Source: Cucumis sativus (Eukaryota; Streptophyta; Magnoliopsida; Cucurbitales; Cucurbitaceae). Taken from it: DNA of 64,000 nt. Where the stretch lies: assembly GCF_000004075.3 (NCBI RefSeq), contig NC_026659.2, forward strand, positions 14,081,473 to 14,145,472. Reading direction: 5' to 3'. The notes beneath the pieces were generated by a model. It saw only the letters and a list, made by a program, of their open reading frames with translations, made no database searches and was not told the DNA's origin. The first letter of the stretch is position 1, and the number at the start of each line of letters is the position of its first letter. This document shows, piece by piece, positions 11,750 through 23,970 of this stretch. Made by a program: the position numbers and the translations under genes.

Positions 11750-14700
11750 ATGACTGATCATACTTCCGACAATACCAAGCCGCCATTGAAGTCCCTTCCC
11801 CCTCAAGATTGGGAATCCCTCATCGACGACTTCCACAGCGGCGGCCCTCGTCTTCACCGATGGTCTTCTCAATTTTCCATCACCCCTTCCTCTCTTCTCG
11901 ACTTGGTTCTCTCCTCCATCCTCAAGCGGGATTTCCCTCTTAATCTCAAGCTTCACCTCCTCCATTTCATCGATGAATTTGTTTCCCTTTCTGATTTTTC
12001 CGATTCTTCCGACTCTGTTTTGTCTGAATCCATACTCGAGCGTTTGGTAGAAACCCTTCGTGCGATTTTACAATCTCCGACCTCTGATGGCCTTTTCACG
12101 TTCTCTCTCAAGGAGCAAATTATGGTCTCCACTACCTCCATTTTCATTTCCGTTGATGCTTTGCGGAATTTTGATGTTCGATTGGTTGAGAGCTTGACTG
12201 AATTGCTGCTTACTGTTGTTAACCGCCCTAATCATGGGATTGATAGGCAGGCTCGAGCAATTGCGTGTGAGTGTTTGAGGGAATTGGAGAAGGCTTACCC
12301 TTGTTTACTGTCCCATGTTGTGGGACATCTATGGAGTTTGTGCCAAAGCGAGCGCACGCACTCATCCCAGAGCTATATTTTGCTTTTCACAACTGTCATC
12401 AGTAATATCGTTGCACAAAAATCAAGCGTCTCGATACTCAGCACGTCTATTCCTTTGGTTCCTTTCAACGTTCCGCAATCTGTTCTTGCTCCAGATTCGA
12501 GTTCAATTCGAGAGGTTTCAGCTGGATTGAATTCTAAGGAATTGAGGAGGGCAATAGCGTTCTTGCTTGAATCACCACAAATTCTTACTCCGCCTGCCAT
12601 GGTGGAATTCATGGCTATGATTATGCCTGTAGCTTCAGCTTTGGAGTTGCAGGCGTCAATGTTGAAGGTGCAATTCTTTGGAATGATATATTCCTTTGAT
12701 CCATTACTGTGCCATGTTGTTTTGATGATGTATTTGCATTTTTTAGATGCATTTGATGAGCAAGAACACGAGATTGCTCGCCGACTTTTGTCGATTTCTA
12801 AAGAAACACAGCAACATCTGGTTTTCCGTTTGCTTGCACTCCATTGGTTGTTGGGTTTATTCAGGATTGATAGTTCACTTGGAAAAAAGATAACTTCAGT
12901 TGCTGAAATGGGTTTGAGCTTCTATCCTGCAGTGTTTGATCCGCTTGCTCTTAAAGCTTTGAGGCTTGACCTTCTTGCCTTGGCTTCAATTCGTAGCACA
13001 ATGCACAAAGCAGAGACTGTTTCAGCCGAAGATTCAGAATCTGGGAAGTCAGTGGTGAAGCTTCTTCAAGATGGTCTGGTATGCGTATCAGCTTTCAAAT
13101 GGCTACCCTCAGGAAGCACAGAAACTGCTGTTGCTTTTCGTGCCTTCCATAAATTCTTGATTGGATCGTCATCTCATTCTGTCTCTGACTCGAACACCAT
13201 CAAAAGTCTTGTGGATTCCAGCATCTTCCATATGTTGCAGGTTCTTCACTGCTATATATATATATATTTGTTACTGTTTTGTTTAAATTTACAATTTTCT
13301 TCACTAGTAAGTAGTAGGTCAAGGTGAATTGTTATTAAATTTCAAGAAAAATGACTACACTTATGTTAAATTTATTGCTCTTATTGAACTTCTATTTTCC
13401 AGTATTATGTGCTGAATGTTGTTCTACTGGAGAATTATCTGAACTATGAAAAATGTGAACCATATAGAACATCATTTGCCATCTTTATGGTTTTACTGCT
13501 TATCAGGCCGGGAAGCTTGAAATATATATATGAGGTTTAGAATCACGAGCTAATAGAACAGTATCCTATTCTAGGGATATCTCTCTCTGGTGTTGTAGCG
13601 TGTGAAACCACTTCAATTTTTCCCTAATGGAGTCGAAGTTTAAAGCATGTATGAAATTTTTTCCATCTAGAGGAGTTGGGGGAGGCAATCGTTTCCTAGC
13701 CATGAGAGGCCTTTACACTCATGAGAAAGAGCTGAAGGCTTCTTTCCCTTTCTGCTTATTTGTTAAGATGGGGAGTGGTGGTCAACTGAAAAAGAAGCTC
13801 AACTGTATTTTAATGTCTTTAATATTTACCTTGCAGGAGATGCTTGTGGAGTCAATATTGGAAAGTCAGAGATTGGTTCCCGTCATTGTTGCTTTCGCTG
13901 ACCGATTGTTAGGGTGTGGAAAACACAGATGGTTTGGAGAGAACCTGCTCCAGAAATTTGACGAGCATTTGCTTCCGAAAGTTGCAATCAACTACAAATT
14001 AGTTTCTTGTTTCTCAGTATTCAATAGAATGGCTGAAAATGATACAATACCTCCCAGTGGATTGCTAGGACTTTTTGCGAAGTTCATGTTGTTTCTTGTT
14101 GAGAAACATGGACCAGATACGGGGATAAAATCTTGGTCACTTGGAAGTAAGGTACTTGGCATTTGCCGGACATTGTTGATGCATCACCAAAGCTCTCGAT
14201 TGTTCCTTAAAATGTCTCATCTGCTTGCATTTACTTGCCTATATTTTCCTGACTTGGAAGTTCGTGATAATGCAAGGTATTTAAGTTCAAGATTGTCTCA
14301 TGTTCTTTCATTTTACTTCTTTTTATACAGGTTTTTTTAACAATTTGAAACGATGTAGATAGTACTACAGACTTACCTACTGTTCCATTGAATCTCTCTT
14401 AATTTTTGGTATATTTCAGGATCTACCTGCGTATGCTGACTTGTGTACCCGGAAATAAACTTAGGGACTTGCTAAAACTTGGAGATCAACCATTCGGCAT
14501 TTCACAGTCTCTTCATTCTGGAGCTTTATACAATGTCCAGTCTCCACGACTTTCTCATGATCTCAAGAAGTGCAGAAACATCTCATCCTATATACATTTA
14601 AGACGAAAAATTCCATTACTTGTAAAACATTCTTGGTCCTTATCTCTATCAACTTTAGGAGTTGAAAAGGACAAGTCTGGTTTTCCTGAGGGTATCATGG

Positions 14701-15893
14701 ACATTGAAACTGTGGTTGAAGAAAGGGTGACTGAATTCTCATCTAATATCGAAAAAATTAGTCTACCTCAGGAGCCTTTGCGTGTAATGGACTCTAAGAT
14801 CTCCAGGATTTTGGATATATTAAGGAGACATTTTTCATGCATTCCCGACTACAGACATATGCCAGGGCTTAAAGTTACAATATTTTGTAGTTTAAGTTTT
14901 GATTCAGAGCCTTTTAATCGTATTTGGGGAAATGATACATTTTCTAAGAAATTGGATGATATGGATAATCATCCTGCAATGTATGCAACTGTGCTCAAGT
15001 TTTCTTCTTCTGCATCATTTGGTCCTATTCCATCCCGTCATATACCTTTTATTTTGGGAGAGACTCCTGGGGATGAAGATGCTCCTAGTTCAAGGGGGGT
15101 CTCCTCATTGGACATCGTTCCCATACAGAATGGTTATGGGAAAGAAGACAGATTTAAGGCTCTGGTAGCAGTTGAATTGGAACCAAGGGAGCCCACACCA
15201 GGATTTGTTGATGTCTCAATTGAATCTACAGCACGAAGTGGCCAGATCATTCGTGGTCCGCTTGAAAGTATCACAGTTGGACTTGAAGATTTGTTTCTTA
15301 AAGCTGTTGTCCCGTCAGACGTATCAATGGATGAAATCCCTGGTTATTATTCTGATTTATTCAATGCTCTATGGGAGGCATGTGGGACGTCTTCCAGTAC
15401 TGGGCGGGAGACATTTTCACTGAAAGGAGGCAAGGGAGTTGCAGCTATTGGGGGAACCAGATCAGTTAAACTACTCGAAGTCTCAGTGGCTTCTTTAATT
15501 GAGGCTGCTGAACTCTACCTGGCTCCTTTTATCATAAGCGTTGTGGGTGAACAGCTCATTCAAATTGTGAAGGATCGAAATATTATCAAGAATGTTATCT
15601 GGGAGGACATGGAATCTGAGAACTTCTCACAAGTGACCTCTTCAGTACCTGATCTCGATAGAGGCCCACTACGTCTTACATATTTTTCAAATGAAGATGA
15701 AATGGGAAGTCTTGTCACTAGTTATAAGAGAAACATGGGTCACTTCCATATTTTGATATTTCTTCCACCAAGGTTTCACCTTCTCTTTCAAATGGAAGTT
15801 TCAGATTTTTCAACGTTAGTTCGAATTCGAACTGATCACTGGCCTTGCTTGGCTTACGTTGATGATTATTTGGAAGCTCTGTTTCTTGCATAG
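11750..15893 (+). CDS. AP5B1: AP-5 complex subunit beta-1 homologue
   Basis: Three coding exons with consensus borders and matching phases: 11750-13240 (..CAG|gttctt), 13837-14276 (ttgcag|GAG .. AAG|gtattt) and 14420-15893 (tttcag|GAT). They encode 1134 aa, the size expected for the plant protein. The first exon is alpha-solenoid-like, Leu-rich sequence typical of adaptor large-subunit trunks (LPPQDWESLIDDFHSGG near the start). The third exon carries the beta-rich appendage-like part. AP-5 is a clathrin-independent adaptor that works with SPG11/SPG15 at late endosomes in animals; the plant role is less known. Intron 1 (596 bp) has a short TA repeat next to the donor. Downstream, AATAAG near 16303 may serve polyadenylation. 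Family identification rests on recalled similarity of the N-terminus and on length. Confidence 0.85.
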
Positions 15894-16701
15894 GAAGAAA
15901 CCAATTAGTTTCATTATCATCTTGGCAATACTCTATCCAGATCATTTCATCTGGTTTTTCTGTAGACACACTTGAAAGATGCTCGGGCACTTTCTTTTGC
16001 AGGGGGGAGGGTATTTTTTTGGAAACCCTTAGTAGATATACAAAATTAGTAAATACATTTGTAGTTTATGCTCAACTTGTATTCTTTCTAAGTGCACCCA
16101 GGGAGGCCGATAAATTCTTTTCTTCTTTTCGTAGTTGAGTGGTTTTAGGATTTTAAGTTGGGTCATTATGCCAGAGGCTTAAAAGTTGCATATGTAAACT
16201 AGAATTGTATTTACGATGCATACGGCCACATGTATAATTTCTTGTGTTGAGACTTGTCTTCTTCTTATTACATTTGTATCTCAGAAGAAAAGGTTCTGTT
16301 TTCAATAAGAATGATATTGGAGAACACGAACGGGTTGTTGGTTTTGGCTAAACAAATCAGTATAGAACGTGTTTCACACATTTATTTGATTGGAACTGAC
16401 ATTTGAACAAATACACATTGTATTGAATTTCATCCGTAATTGGTTTATGTATTGTTTTTGCTAGGTTCAAGCGTTTGGGATTTTGCGTTTTCATGTAGGG
16501 GAACGCTTGCTCAAGGTAAGACATACTAGAATGATCTACCTTTTTGTGGATTGCATTCTCCATTTTAATTGGCTTTCTGTTATGTTTATTGGGTACAGTA
16601 TACAGTACAAAGCAAACTGGTAATTCATTAATAAGTCATAGTTCAAAACATTCATTTAGGTTGGGTTGAGTTGGATTGGTCCTCGTCTCCACAGCCTCTT
16701 C
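15894..16701. other. Convergent intergenic region, 3' untranslated sequences
   Basis: This lies between the stop codons of the AP5B1 gene (plus) and the ferroxidase gene (minus). It should contain both 3' untranslated regions. There is a G-run at about 16002-16008 and possible near-upstream poly(A) signals around 16300 (aataag). No gene-like reading frame or RNA gene was seen. Confidence 0.5.
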
Positions 16702-18974
16702 TCAGTAAACCAACTTCAATGGTCTCATCATAGCATTGTCTTCATGATCCAGTATCTGCATTCACATCAAAAGGCAACACTAGTTATTTCTTTTCACTTC
16801 AAAAACTTTAGTCAAAGAAGAAATTAACTTGCTACTTACGTGACAATGGTACACGTAGCCGGGTTCTGCGGTTGCATCAAATGGGTACGATGTGTTGGAA
16901 TGTATATTGGAAAATCTCACCAGTATCTTTGTCACAAATCCAGGCATCATCTTGTACACATTCTTCCACCCTTTCTCATTACTATTTACCTTTCTTCTCT
17001 TTCCACGTGCATGTTCTTCGATTTTGCACTTCACTGCATCGTTCTTTTTCGTCATGCAATCCTTAAATTCTTCTAGGTGAACCAACTCCGTTTGTTCCAA
17101 TGCGGCCAATAGCCCCATGTGAATGTGTAATGGATGGTTATCTTCTGTTAGATTGATCACATACCATATCTCTGTGCTCCCTACCTTTGGTTTCTCTGTC
17201 ACAGGCGCTTCATATGGTTTTCCGTTAAGGTATAAATGTGTCGGCTCGTCAATGTCGCTCGTGTATTCGTACATGGCAATGTACCGTGTATATGATGCGC
17301 TGGATAAATCTGGTTTCGGATATTGTATTAGTTTCTTGGGAATAGGTTGTGTTTCAACTTCTTTGTTTTTTGAAATGTAAAATTTCATCACTTTGCTGTT
17401 AGCTTCATTGACGGGATCACCTGATGGATAAGGGTAGGCTGCGTCATTGGCTAGGATGACCGTGTTGGTCGTTGATTTTGAAAAGTCAACCACCACGTCA
17501 GCAATCTCAGATGGTGCCAGTAGGATAGCTTTGGATACTACAGGTTGTGAAAGGTAAGCCGAGTCAGATGCTACTTGTATGAATTTAAGACCATTGGTGA
17601 AGAAGAATCTATAGAATCTAGCGTTGCCAGCATTGATGATGCGAAACCGATATTTGCGACGTTGTACTCTCATCCGTGGCCAGGCCTTGCCGTTGACCAC
17701 GATAACATCACCAAAGTATTCAGGTTGCCATTGGGGATGTATAGAGGGGTTGTTGCCGGTTGAATTCATGAAGATAGAACCATTGTAAAGGAAGCTTCGG
17801 TCAAAAACAAGTAACGATCGGTCAAATTCACGGCCATAAGGGAGCCGAAGTGGGGCCTCGACATCGGGGTGGCAAATTATATACGCTCCGACGAGGCCGG
17901 CAAGAAGGTTGACTCTAGTCAAGCCCATGGCATGATCATGGTACCAAAGATTGCCAGGGTGTTGCTGATTGGGATAATGATATGTTTTCTTGGTCCACGA
18001 AGGTCCTTTGTCCTTGAAGCCATTAGTGAACCATGAGGTGGCGTGGCCATCGCTAGCGGGCTCGGTGATACCACCATGGAGATGAACCACCGTTGGGACC
18101 CCGTTGTTGCCGGCGGGGATGGCGGTAGGAATTGTGGGGTCCCAAGGAAGAATGTGTTTTGAAGGGAGGTGATTTTGCCACGTCACAAAGGTGGAGATTC
18201 CATGGACGGCCTCAATTGTGGGACCAGGAACTGTGGCAGTGTCCTTGGAAATTCCGTAAGCAAAAACAGGAGTTGGGGGAAGATCTCGGTGAAATTTCTA
18301 CCATTCAAAAATCAAACATAAACACACAATAAAATCAACAAATTTTTCTACACCATCGAATAAAAGATAATATATATAGATATAGATATTGTTTTGGAGA
18401 AACCCCTAAAATGTAATTTAAAAAATGAAAAAGCTTTGGTGTGTATTTAATGATGACCCAATGCTATAAGACAACTGGACAAGTGAATTCATTCCATGTT
18501 CTACAACTATGTCCTTGGAATCATCATCATATATCATAATTTAATTTATGTTGCAATAAGTTCCCATTAACAAGTCAATACAAGTCCTCAAAATCAGATA
18601 TTTTTTCTCTTGAGAAAAAAAAATCTCATACTTTAGAATCGTATACTATTCCAATTCCCACAATAATTCAAAGCAGAATCAAGGAAGAGAAATTGATAAT
18701 GATAAATAATAAAACATCCATTTATAATATGACTTACCAAAACATCAGAAAAAGAGAGAAGGAAATATTGAAAAGTTGAAGAAATTACCCATGTTTTGAG
18801 GAACATGCCAATCTGAAGATGATTAGGATGTTGGCCATGGAAGCCGAGAAGTTTGGGCATATCGGGGAGGTCATCGACGAACATCGGCAGCTTCTTTGGG
18901 TTTATAAGCTCATCGGAAATACCAAATACAGTTGATGATAAACAGAAAAATATGAATAGAAATGGGAAAATCAT
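16702..18974 (-). CDS. LPR1/LPR2-like multicopper oxidase (ferroxidase)
   Basis: Exons 18974-18789, 18297-16840 and 16755-16702 join in phase 0 (TGG|gtaatt..ggtag|AAA; CAC|gtaagt..tgcag|ATA) to give 565 aa, close to Arabidopsis LPR1. The N-terminus is a hydrophobic secretion signal (about residues 1-18). Copper ligands are visible in order: [13 protein letters not shown], then NHPLHIHMG near the C-terminus, and HCH|ILDHEDN split by the last intron. A basic insert (ARGKRRKV) lies before the final copper motif. LPR proteins oxidise Fe(II) in the root cell wall and ER and mediate root growth arrest at low phosphate; that role here is by homology. The short last exon is easily missed: without it the type-1 copper site is lost. 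Confidence 0.9.
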
Positions 18975-19062
18975 AGTTGGAGGAATGAAGGGGGTTTAGA
19001 ATTGGAAATGTGTTTATGGTTTTGTGTGTGAGAGAGTGGGAAAAGGAAGTGATTGAGCTTTA

Positions 19063-19070
19063 CTTTTATA
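19063..19070 (-). promoter_or_regulatory. TATA box of the ferroxidase gene
   Basis: Minus strand reads TATAAAAG, 89 bp upstream of the ATG at 18974. It is flanked upstream by a TCTCTC pyrimidine tract (19071-19082), an arrangement common in plant core promoters. Confidence 0.6.
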
Positions 19071-19084
19071 GAGAGAGAGATAGT

Positions 19085-22000
19085 GCGTAACAATGACTTG
19101 TTGGCACTGTCTCTCTTAACTTTTTTCCTTTTGATTTTTCTGTAGTTTCCTTCTTCTTACCTTCCTTTTTAATGATTTTTATCACTCAACATTTTTCAAA
19201 TATAATAAAACCCAAATATATAACAAAATATTTTCAATAATTTTATCAATTACTATAATTTTTTTTTGTTTCCTTTTAATTTTGATCAACCACATTTCTA
19301 AACATAGTTCATGATGTGAAAGGTTTCATATAAAATGTTTGTATGGGTTGCCAATAAACATAGGTTTGTTTTTGTAGTTTTTTTTTTTTTTCTTTTTCTA
19401 AATTTAAGTTCTTTGATAATTAATTCTTTTCATTGAGAATGAAGTTGAAAATTTGAGAAAAATTAGAAACTAGAACAAATAGCAAAATGACAAAATTTCA
19501 TTTTTTTGTTGGGAATGATATTATTAATACGTGTACCTCTCAAGTAAACTAAAGTAAATTCTTATAACGAGTATTTAGGGTCTACATAATATGCCAAATG
19601 TTTTATTGTTGACTTTTTAAAATCATTTTGTCACTTATAACGTTTTATTATTAATTTTTATTACAATTTTAAAATTAGTTCTTCAATTAATTCTAAATCA
19701 ATTTTTTTAATTTAGTGTAAAACGTTTCTTATTTTTCCCTTAAAAAAATGCCTATTGGTATTGAACAATATAAAACTTAATTTTCTAGCAAATTTCTATT
19801 GATTTCATTCCTTTCGTGGATGAGTTTACACTTATAAATTTTTTCTAAGTTGGGAAAATCAAGCTAGCATTTAACCGAATAATAAATAAACATTTGTAAA
19901 CAAAAGTGATTGAAAATTAGGAAAGAACATTATAGAGAGGAATTATTTTTCTATATATTTAATTGAATTTTTTATTAATTATAATTTAACTATTTAATTA
20001 TTTTAATCAATTAAGTTTTATATTTGTAATTATAAAAATTAAGTTTAATAAAATAATATAAACAGTAAACACTTTAATTAATTATGTTGATCCAAATTTA
20101 TGTATTTTTTTTCAAACAAAACCTTAGGATTGTGAACAATTTGGTAAATATAAATAATATATATTTTGCAAAAAGAAAATATAAATATTTAAAAAGTGGT
20201 AGTCTTCACTTGCTTGCAAATTTTGCTTTATGAATAAATAAAATGAACATGAGTTATACACTTCCCTACATAAACACACTAATAAACATAAAGAAATAAT
20301 GCAAAACCTTTTGTTTTATTTTTGGACCAAATACTTTTTCTAAGATAAAGAGCAAAAAAAGTAAGAAAGGAAATTGTTGAAACTTTGTATGTGACATAAA
20401 TTGGTAAACTATGGATTAGTGGCGGATAAATATTTATTTTTATATATATATAATTGTTTTTTTTTTCAAATTTTTTAAAAGTAAAAGATTCAATTACTTA
20501 ACTAAAAAATTCCAAAAATGTTTGTTATTGAACTTTTCAAAATAAATAATAAATTTCAAAAGATTGAATTTTAATCTTGATCAATTCCTCAATTTTAGTT
20601 TATGGTTATTTTTACAAAAACAAAATTATCTCAAACATTTTAATTTTATTATAAATTTGGAAGCATATTCACTTATTTTAATTTTTTTAATGAACAATAT
20701 TTTGATCCATTTTAATAAGAGAGTCGATTTAAGATTTGTGGAAAGTATGAACACTAAAATTAGACCATTAAATATTTAGAGACTAAATAGGAAAGAAATT
20801 GGAGCCAAAATAGTACATGGTAAGAGGATCTGTGAAAATAAATAAAACTATTTACAAAATATATATATAAAAAATTCAATTTAAACCAATTGAAAATGTT
20901 CACCTAAGTTTATATTATTTTGTTTTACTTTTTTTTAAATACACAGGTTATCATCTACTTTGTCTATTTCTTTTTATATATAAAAAATACTATGTTGATC
21001 TTGATTGAATCAAATTAATTATAAAATATAACAAAAATTAAAATTATATCAATAATAGGCGTTGATAAACTTACTATTATCGATGTCTTTCAGAATATCA
21101 GTATTTATTATTGATAAATTATGAAATTTTACTATATTTATAAATATTTTCAATTTATTTGAAGTAAACCTTTCATTAGTTAAATATACCAATCTAAAAC
21201 GACGTTGGCCTTCAATGAATCGTCATTCAACCTAAGATGGTGATTTAAAAAATTAAGGAACAAAAGAAGTAGTCATATTTTGAAAGTTTCATTATTTTTT
21301 CTCTCTTAATTGAATGATTAATATTCTATTAGTGATAATGGGTTGCATATGGTGTAAAAAAAGTGGACTAAAAGTAATGTAATGAATAATGTTATATTGT
21401 ATATATGAATAAATCTTTATGATTTGCCCATATGGAGGGGTTGGTGTATGATGAGTTGTTTCCTATAAATAAATAATTACACATAAAGTCTTATGTGGAG
21501 AATTTAAAATTTGGGAATGAGTGCTTATTGTAATATTAAGTGATTTTAAGAGTGTGTCAACCATACTCTTTGAATAAAATAATGTTTAAACAAAATGCTA
21601 TTATGAAAACTTATGCAATATATCGTTTTTTTTATATATATAAGAAATGAAAATTATTGTTGTACTAAATAATTGCTTCCTCATTTTTCCTTGGTTTGAA
21701 TCAAGCCTTTCATAAGTGCTTTTGCTTTGGGTGTGTTTTGGGTAAAAATAATCTTACAAGTGGGAAAACCCAATAGTAGGTAACAAAGATGTAAGATGTG
21801 GCCCGGCCTCAACTAGCTAGGTAGCTTTATTTATTGAATGCACTTCAATATTCGACGTCATAGACTTGGTGTGCGTTTGAGACTGATTTCGGTATTCTTA
21901 AAATTACTTTTGTCACTTTGAAACATGTTTGTTTATTGATCGTTCAAAATTAATTTAATACTTATTGTTGTTAAGATATAACTCTTAAACATTTATGTAA

Positions 22001-22315
22001 TTTGATTGGAACTCATTGTTATTGAAGTTGTTTTGTAAGGTCACATTTGTACTCTAAAGTAGGTTGTGTTATATTTCTTATCTCTTACTCTTCCACCTAA
22101 TCTTCCTTAATTAGTATGATTTTGTACTTTGTAAGATCTTTTCCTTGTATTTGTTTTTCTCTCCTTCTTTACTTGAAGAGAACAAGTGTGATGTAATATG
22201 TAAACTTTCTTTCACTCTAAAAATACTCTCTTATTAAAAACCTTCAAATCGATTCTAGTGTAATTTAAAACTCATGTTTGGATTGAGCGTTTTAGGATCC
22301 ATTCATAATCTAAAA
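19085..22315. other. AT-rich spacer between ferroxidase gene and Copia element
   Basis: No gene recognised. Very AT-rich, with homopolymer runs. 21049-21170 resembles the core of the dispersed 'tctatcactgata' repeat family (ttgataaact..attatcgatg..attgataaat). The open frame at 20564-20779 is AT-driven sequence and not convincing. Confidence 0.55.
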
Positions 22316-22320
22316 CTCAT
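22316..22320 (+). repeat. Target-site duplication, left (ctcat)
   Basis: ctcat precedes the 5' LTR and recurs directly after the 3' LTR at 27405-27409. This is the 5-bp duplication expected from Copia integrase. Confidence 0.85.
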
Positions 22321-22499
22321 TATTAATGTAAATTCTGTAAATTAGGCTAATTACATTACATTAGGCTAATTATATTACATTCCTTAGTTAATTTGGGTAA
22401 TTTAGCTATTTATGCATAATTTTCCTAATACTCTTGTATAAATACACAACTTTGATCAATAAACAAGGCATGGAATATTCTTCAGCATATTCTTCAACA
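22321..22499 (+). repeat. 5' LTR of the Copia element
   Basis: Starts TATTAATGTAAATTC and ends CTTCAACA, matching 27226-27404 throughout by eye. It contains a direct repeat of taggctaattacatta / taggctaattatatta and a likely TATA box (gtataaatac, about 22435-22444) followed by an aataaa (22459-22464). Termini are TA..CA rather than the usual TG..CA. Confidence 0.9.
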
Positions 22500-22511
22500 T
22501 GGTATCAGAGC
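22500..22511 (+). other. Primer-binding site, initiator tRNA-Met
   Basis: TGGTATCAGAGC starts immediately after the LTR. This is the standard plant Copia primer site, complementary to the 3' end of initiator tRNA-Met. Confidence 0.9.
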
Positions 22512-23200
22512 TAGGGTTTTCAGACTCCATCTCAATCGCCGCCGCCGCCGCCGCCGCCAACCACCCGTGAAAGTCTCCATCCCGCATCCTCATCGCGCCT
22601 CGCAGACGTCTCGAACCGTCTCCGTCATCCTCATCGCGCCTCGCAGCCATTCCACCACAGCATCGACGTCGCGCCGATTAGTCGCAACCTCGGCATCGCA
22701 GGTGTCCATTTCCGCTCCGATCTGTCTCCATCCGCGAAGCGCCAGTCTACGCCGCTCCGATCTGTCTCCAATCTACGCCGCTCCGATCCGTCTCCATCCG
22801 CGAAGCACCAGTCTTCCTCTGTCGTTCCAAGCCGCACGCGACTTCTCTTCCAGCCGTGAGTGCAAGACGACATCTACCGTCCGACGCCGCCCACCAGACA
22901 GATCTGACGAATCCTTCAGTCGTTTGTCTTCAGATCTGACGAATCTTTCAGCCGTTTGTCTTCAAGTTTTTTTTTGTCTCCGTTCCCAGCCGTGCACCCC
23001 TGAATCCAGTCGCCGCAACCCAGCCGTGAACCCCTGAATGCAGTCGCCGCGACCCAGCTGTGAAGACGCTCACCTGTCACGAATCCCAGTCTTGCAAAGC
23101 AAATCTCAACCGCCAAATACAGTGAAACCCAGATCTGACAAATCCAGTCACGAATCAGTCAAAACTCGACCGAAAATCCGCATTGTTAACCCCAAATCAA
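22512..23200 (+). repeat. GC-rich repetitive leader of the Copia element
   Basis: Starts with a gcc trinucleotide run (about 22537-22558). It then has three partial copies of a phrase containing ccgctccgatctgtctccat (22710-22800), paired copies of a 'gatctgacgaatc..ttcagccgtttgtcttcag' phrase (22900-22970) and paired 'cagtcgccgc.acccag' phrases (23005-23060). Its GC content contrasts sharply with the AT-rich surroundings. Open frames here (22567-23037 and others) are repeat-driven and show no Gag motif, so I treat the stretch as untranslated leader. Confidence 0.6.
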
Positions 23201-23201
23201 A

Positions 23202-23970
23202 ATGGAGAGAGACCATATCTTTAGACCCATTTCTACAATACTTGATAGTACAAATTATATCACATGGGCAAATCAAATGAAAAGGTTTTCTTATTGGAAA
23301 GAAAAGTATGGCGGCATTGTAAACTGGCGACATCACCAAACCAACTGCAAAGGAAGGGGATAACACATTCATATGAACGTCTCGAAGATTGGGACAGTAA
23401 AAATCATCAAAAATATCACCTGGCTTGGTAACACCTCTATTCCCGCTATACATGCACAGTTTGATGGGCCTTTGATGATGCTAAAAATATTATGGGATTT
23501 TTTGTCTACACGCTTCAAGTCTATTGGTTTAGCCCATTATTACCAACTGCACAGTACACTTGTAAATCTAAATCAAGATTATTGGTCAGTCTGTTAATGA
23601 ATATTTGGCAGTTCTTCAACCCATTTGGACTCAACTTGACCAAGCGAACATCAGCAAAGATCATCTTCGCCTTATTAAAGTCCTTATGGGGATTACGTCC
23701 AGAATATGAATCTGTTAGAGCTGCTTTAACTACACCGGAATCCCTTACCCTCATTAGATGCAGCTATTCAAGAAATTCTGTTTGAAGAAAAGCGTCTTGG
23801 CATCAACTCTACTAAACAATCTGATGTTGTCCTTGCCAGCACATACACTCCCAACAGAGCCCGCAAATATGTTTTGTAAGAATTGTAAGCTCTCTGGTCA
23901 CAAATTTAGTAACTGTCCTAAAATAGAGTGCAGGTACTGCCATAAACATGGCCACATTCTGGATAACTGC
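23202..23970 (+). pseudogene. Copia Gag, frameshifted
   Basis: Starts at the ATG at 23202 (MERDHIFRPISTILD), then a typical Copia Gag segment (NYITWANQMK). Further matching segments appear in different frames around 23400-23520, 23500-23640 and 23690-23870. Frame changes therefore occur near 23280, 23310-23370, 23590 and after 23740. The C-terminal end has two zinc knuckles of type CX2CX4HX4C (CKNCKLSGHKFSNC and CRYCHKHGHILDNC, about 23876-23970). Gag forms the virus-like particle; this copy cannot make an intact one. Confidence 0.75.

Noticed and set aside
13627..13836. In-frame extension upstream of AP5B1 exon 2
   Set aside because: The frame is open by chance in the intron. A strong ttgcag acceptor at 13831-13836 and a phase-0 match to the exon 1 donor define the exon start.
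22567..23037. 156-aa frame in the Copia leader
   Set aside because: Arg/Ser-rich sequence produced by GC-rich short repeats, no Gag motif, and several overlapping frames are open equally.
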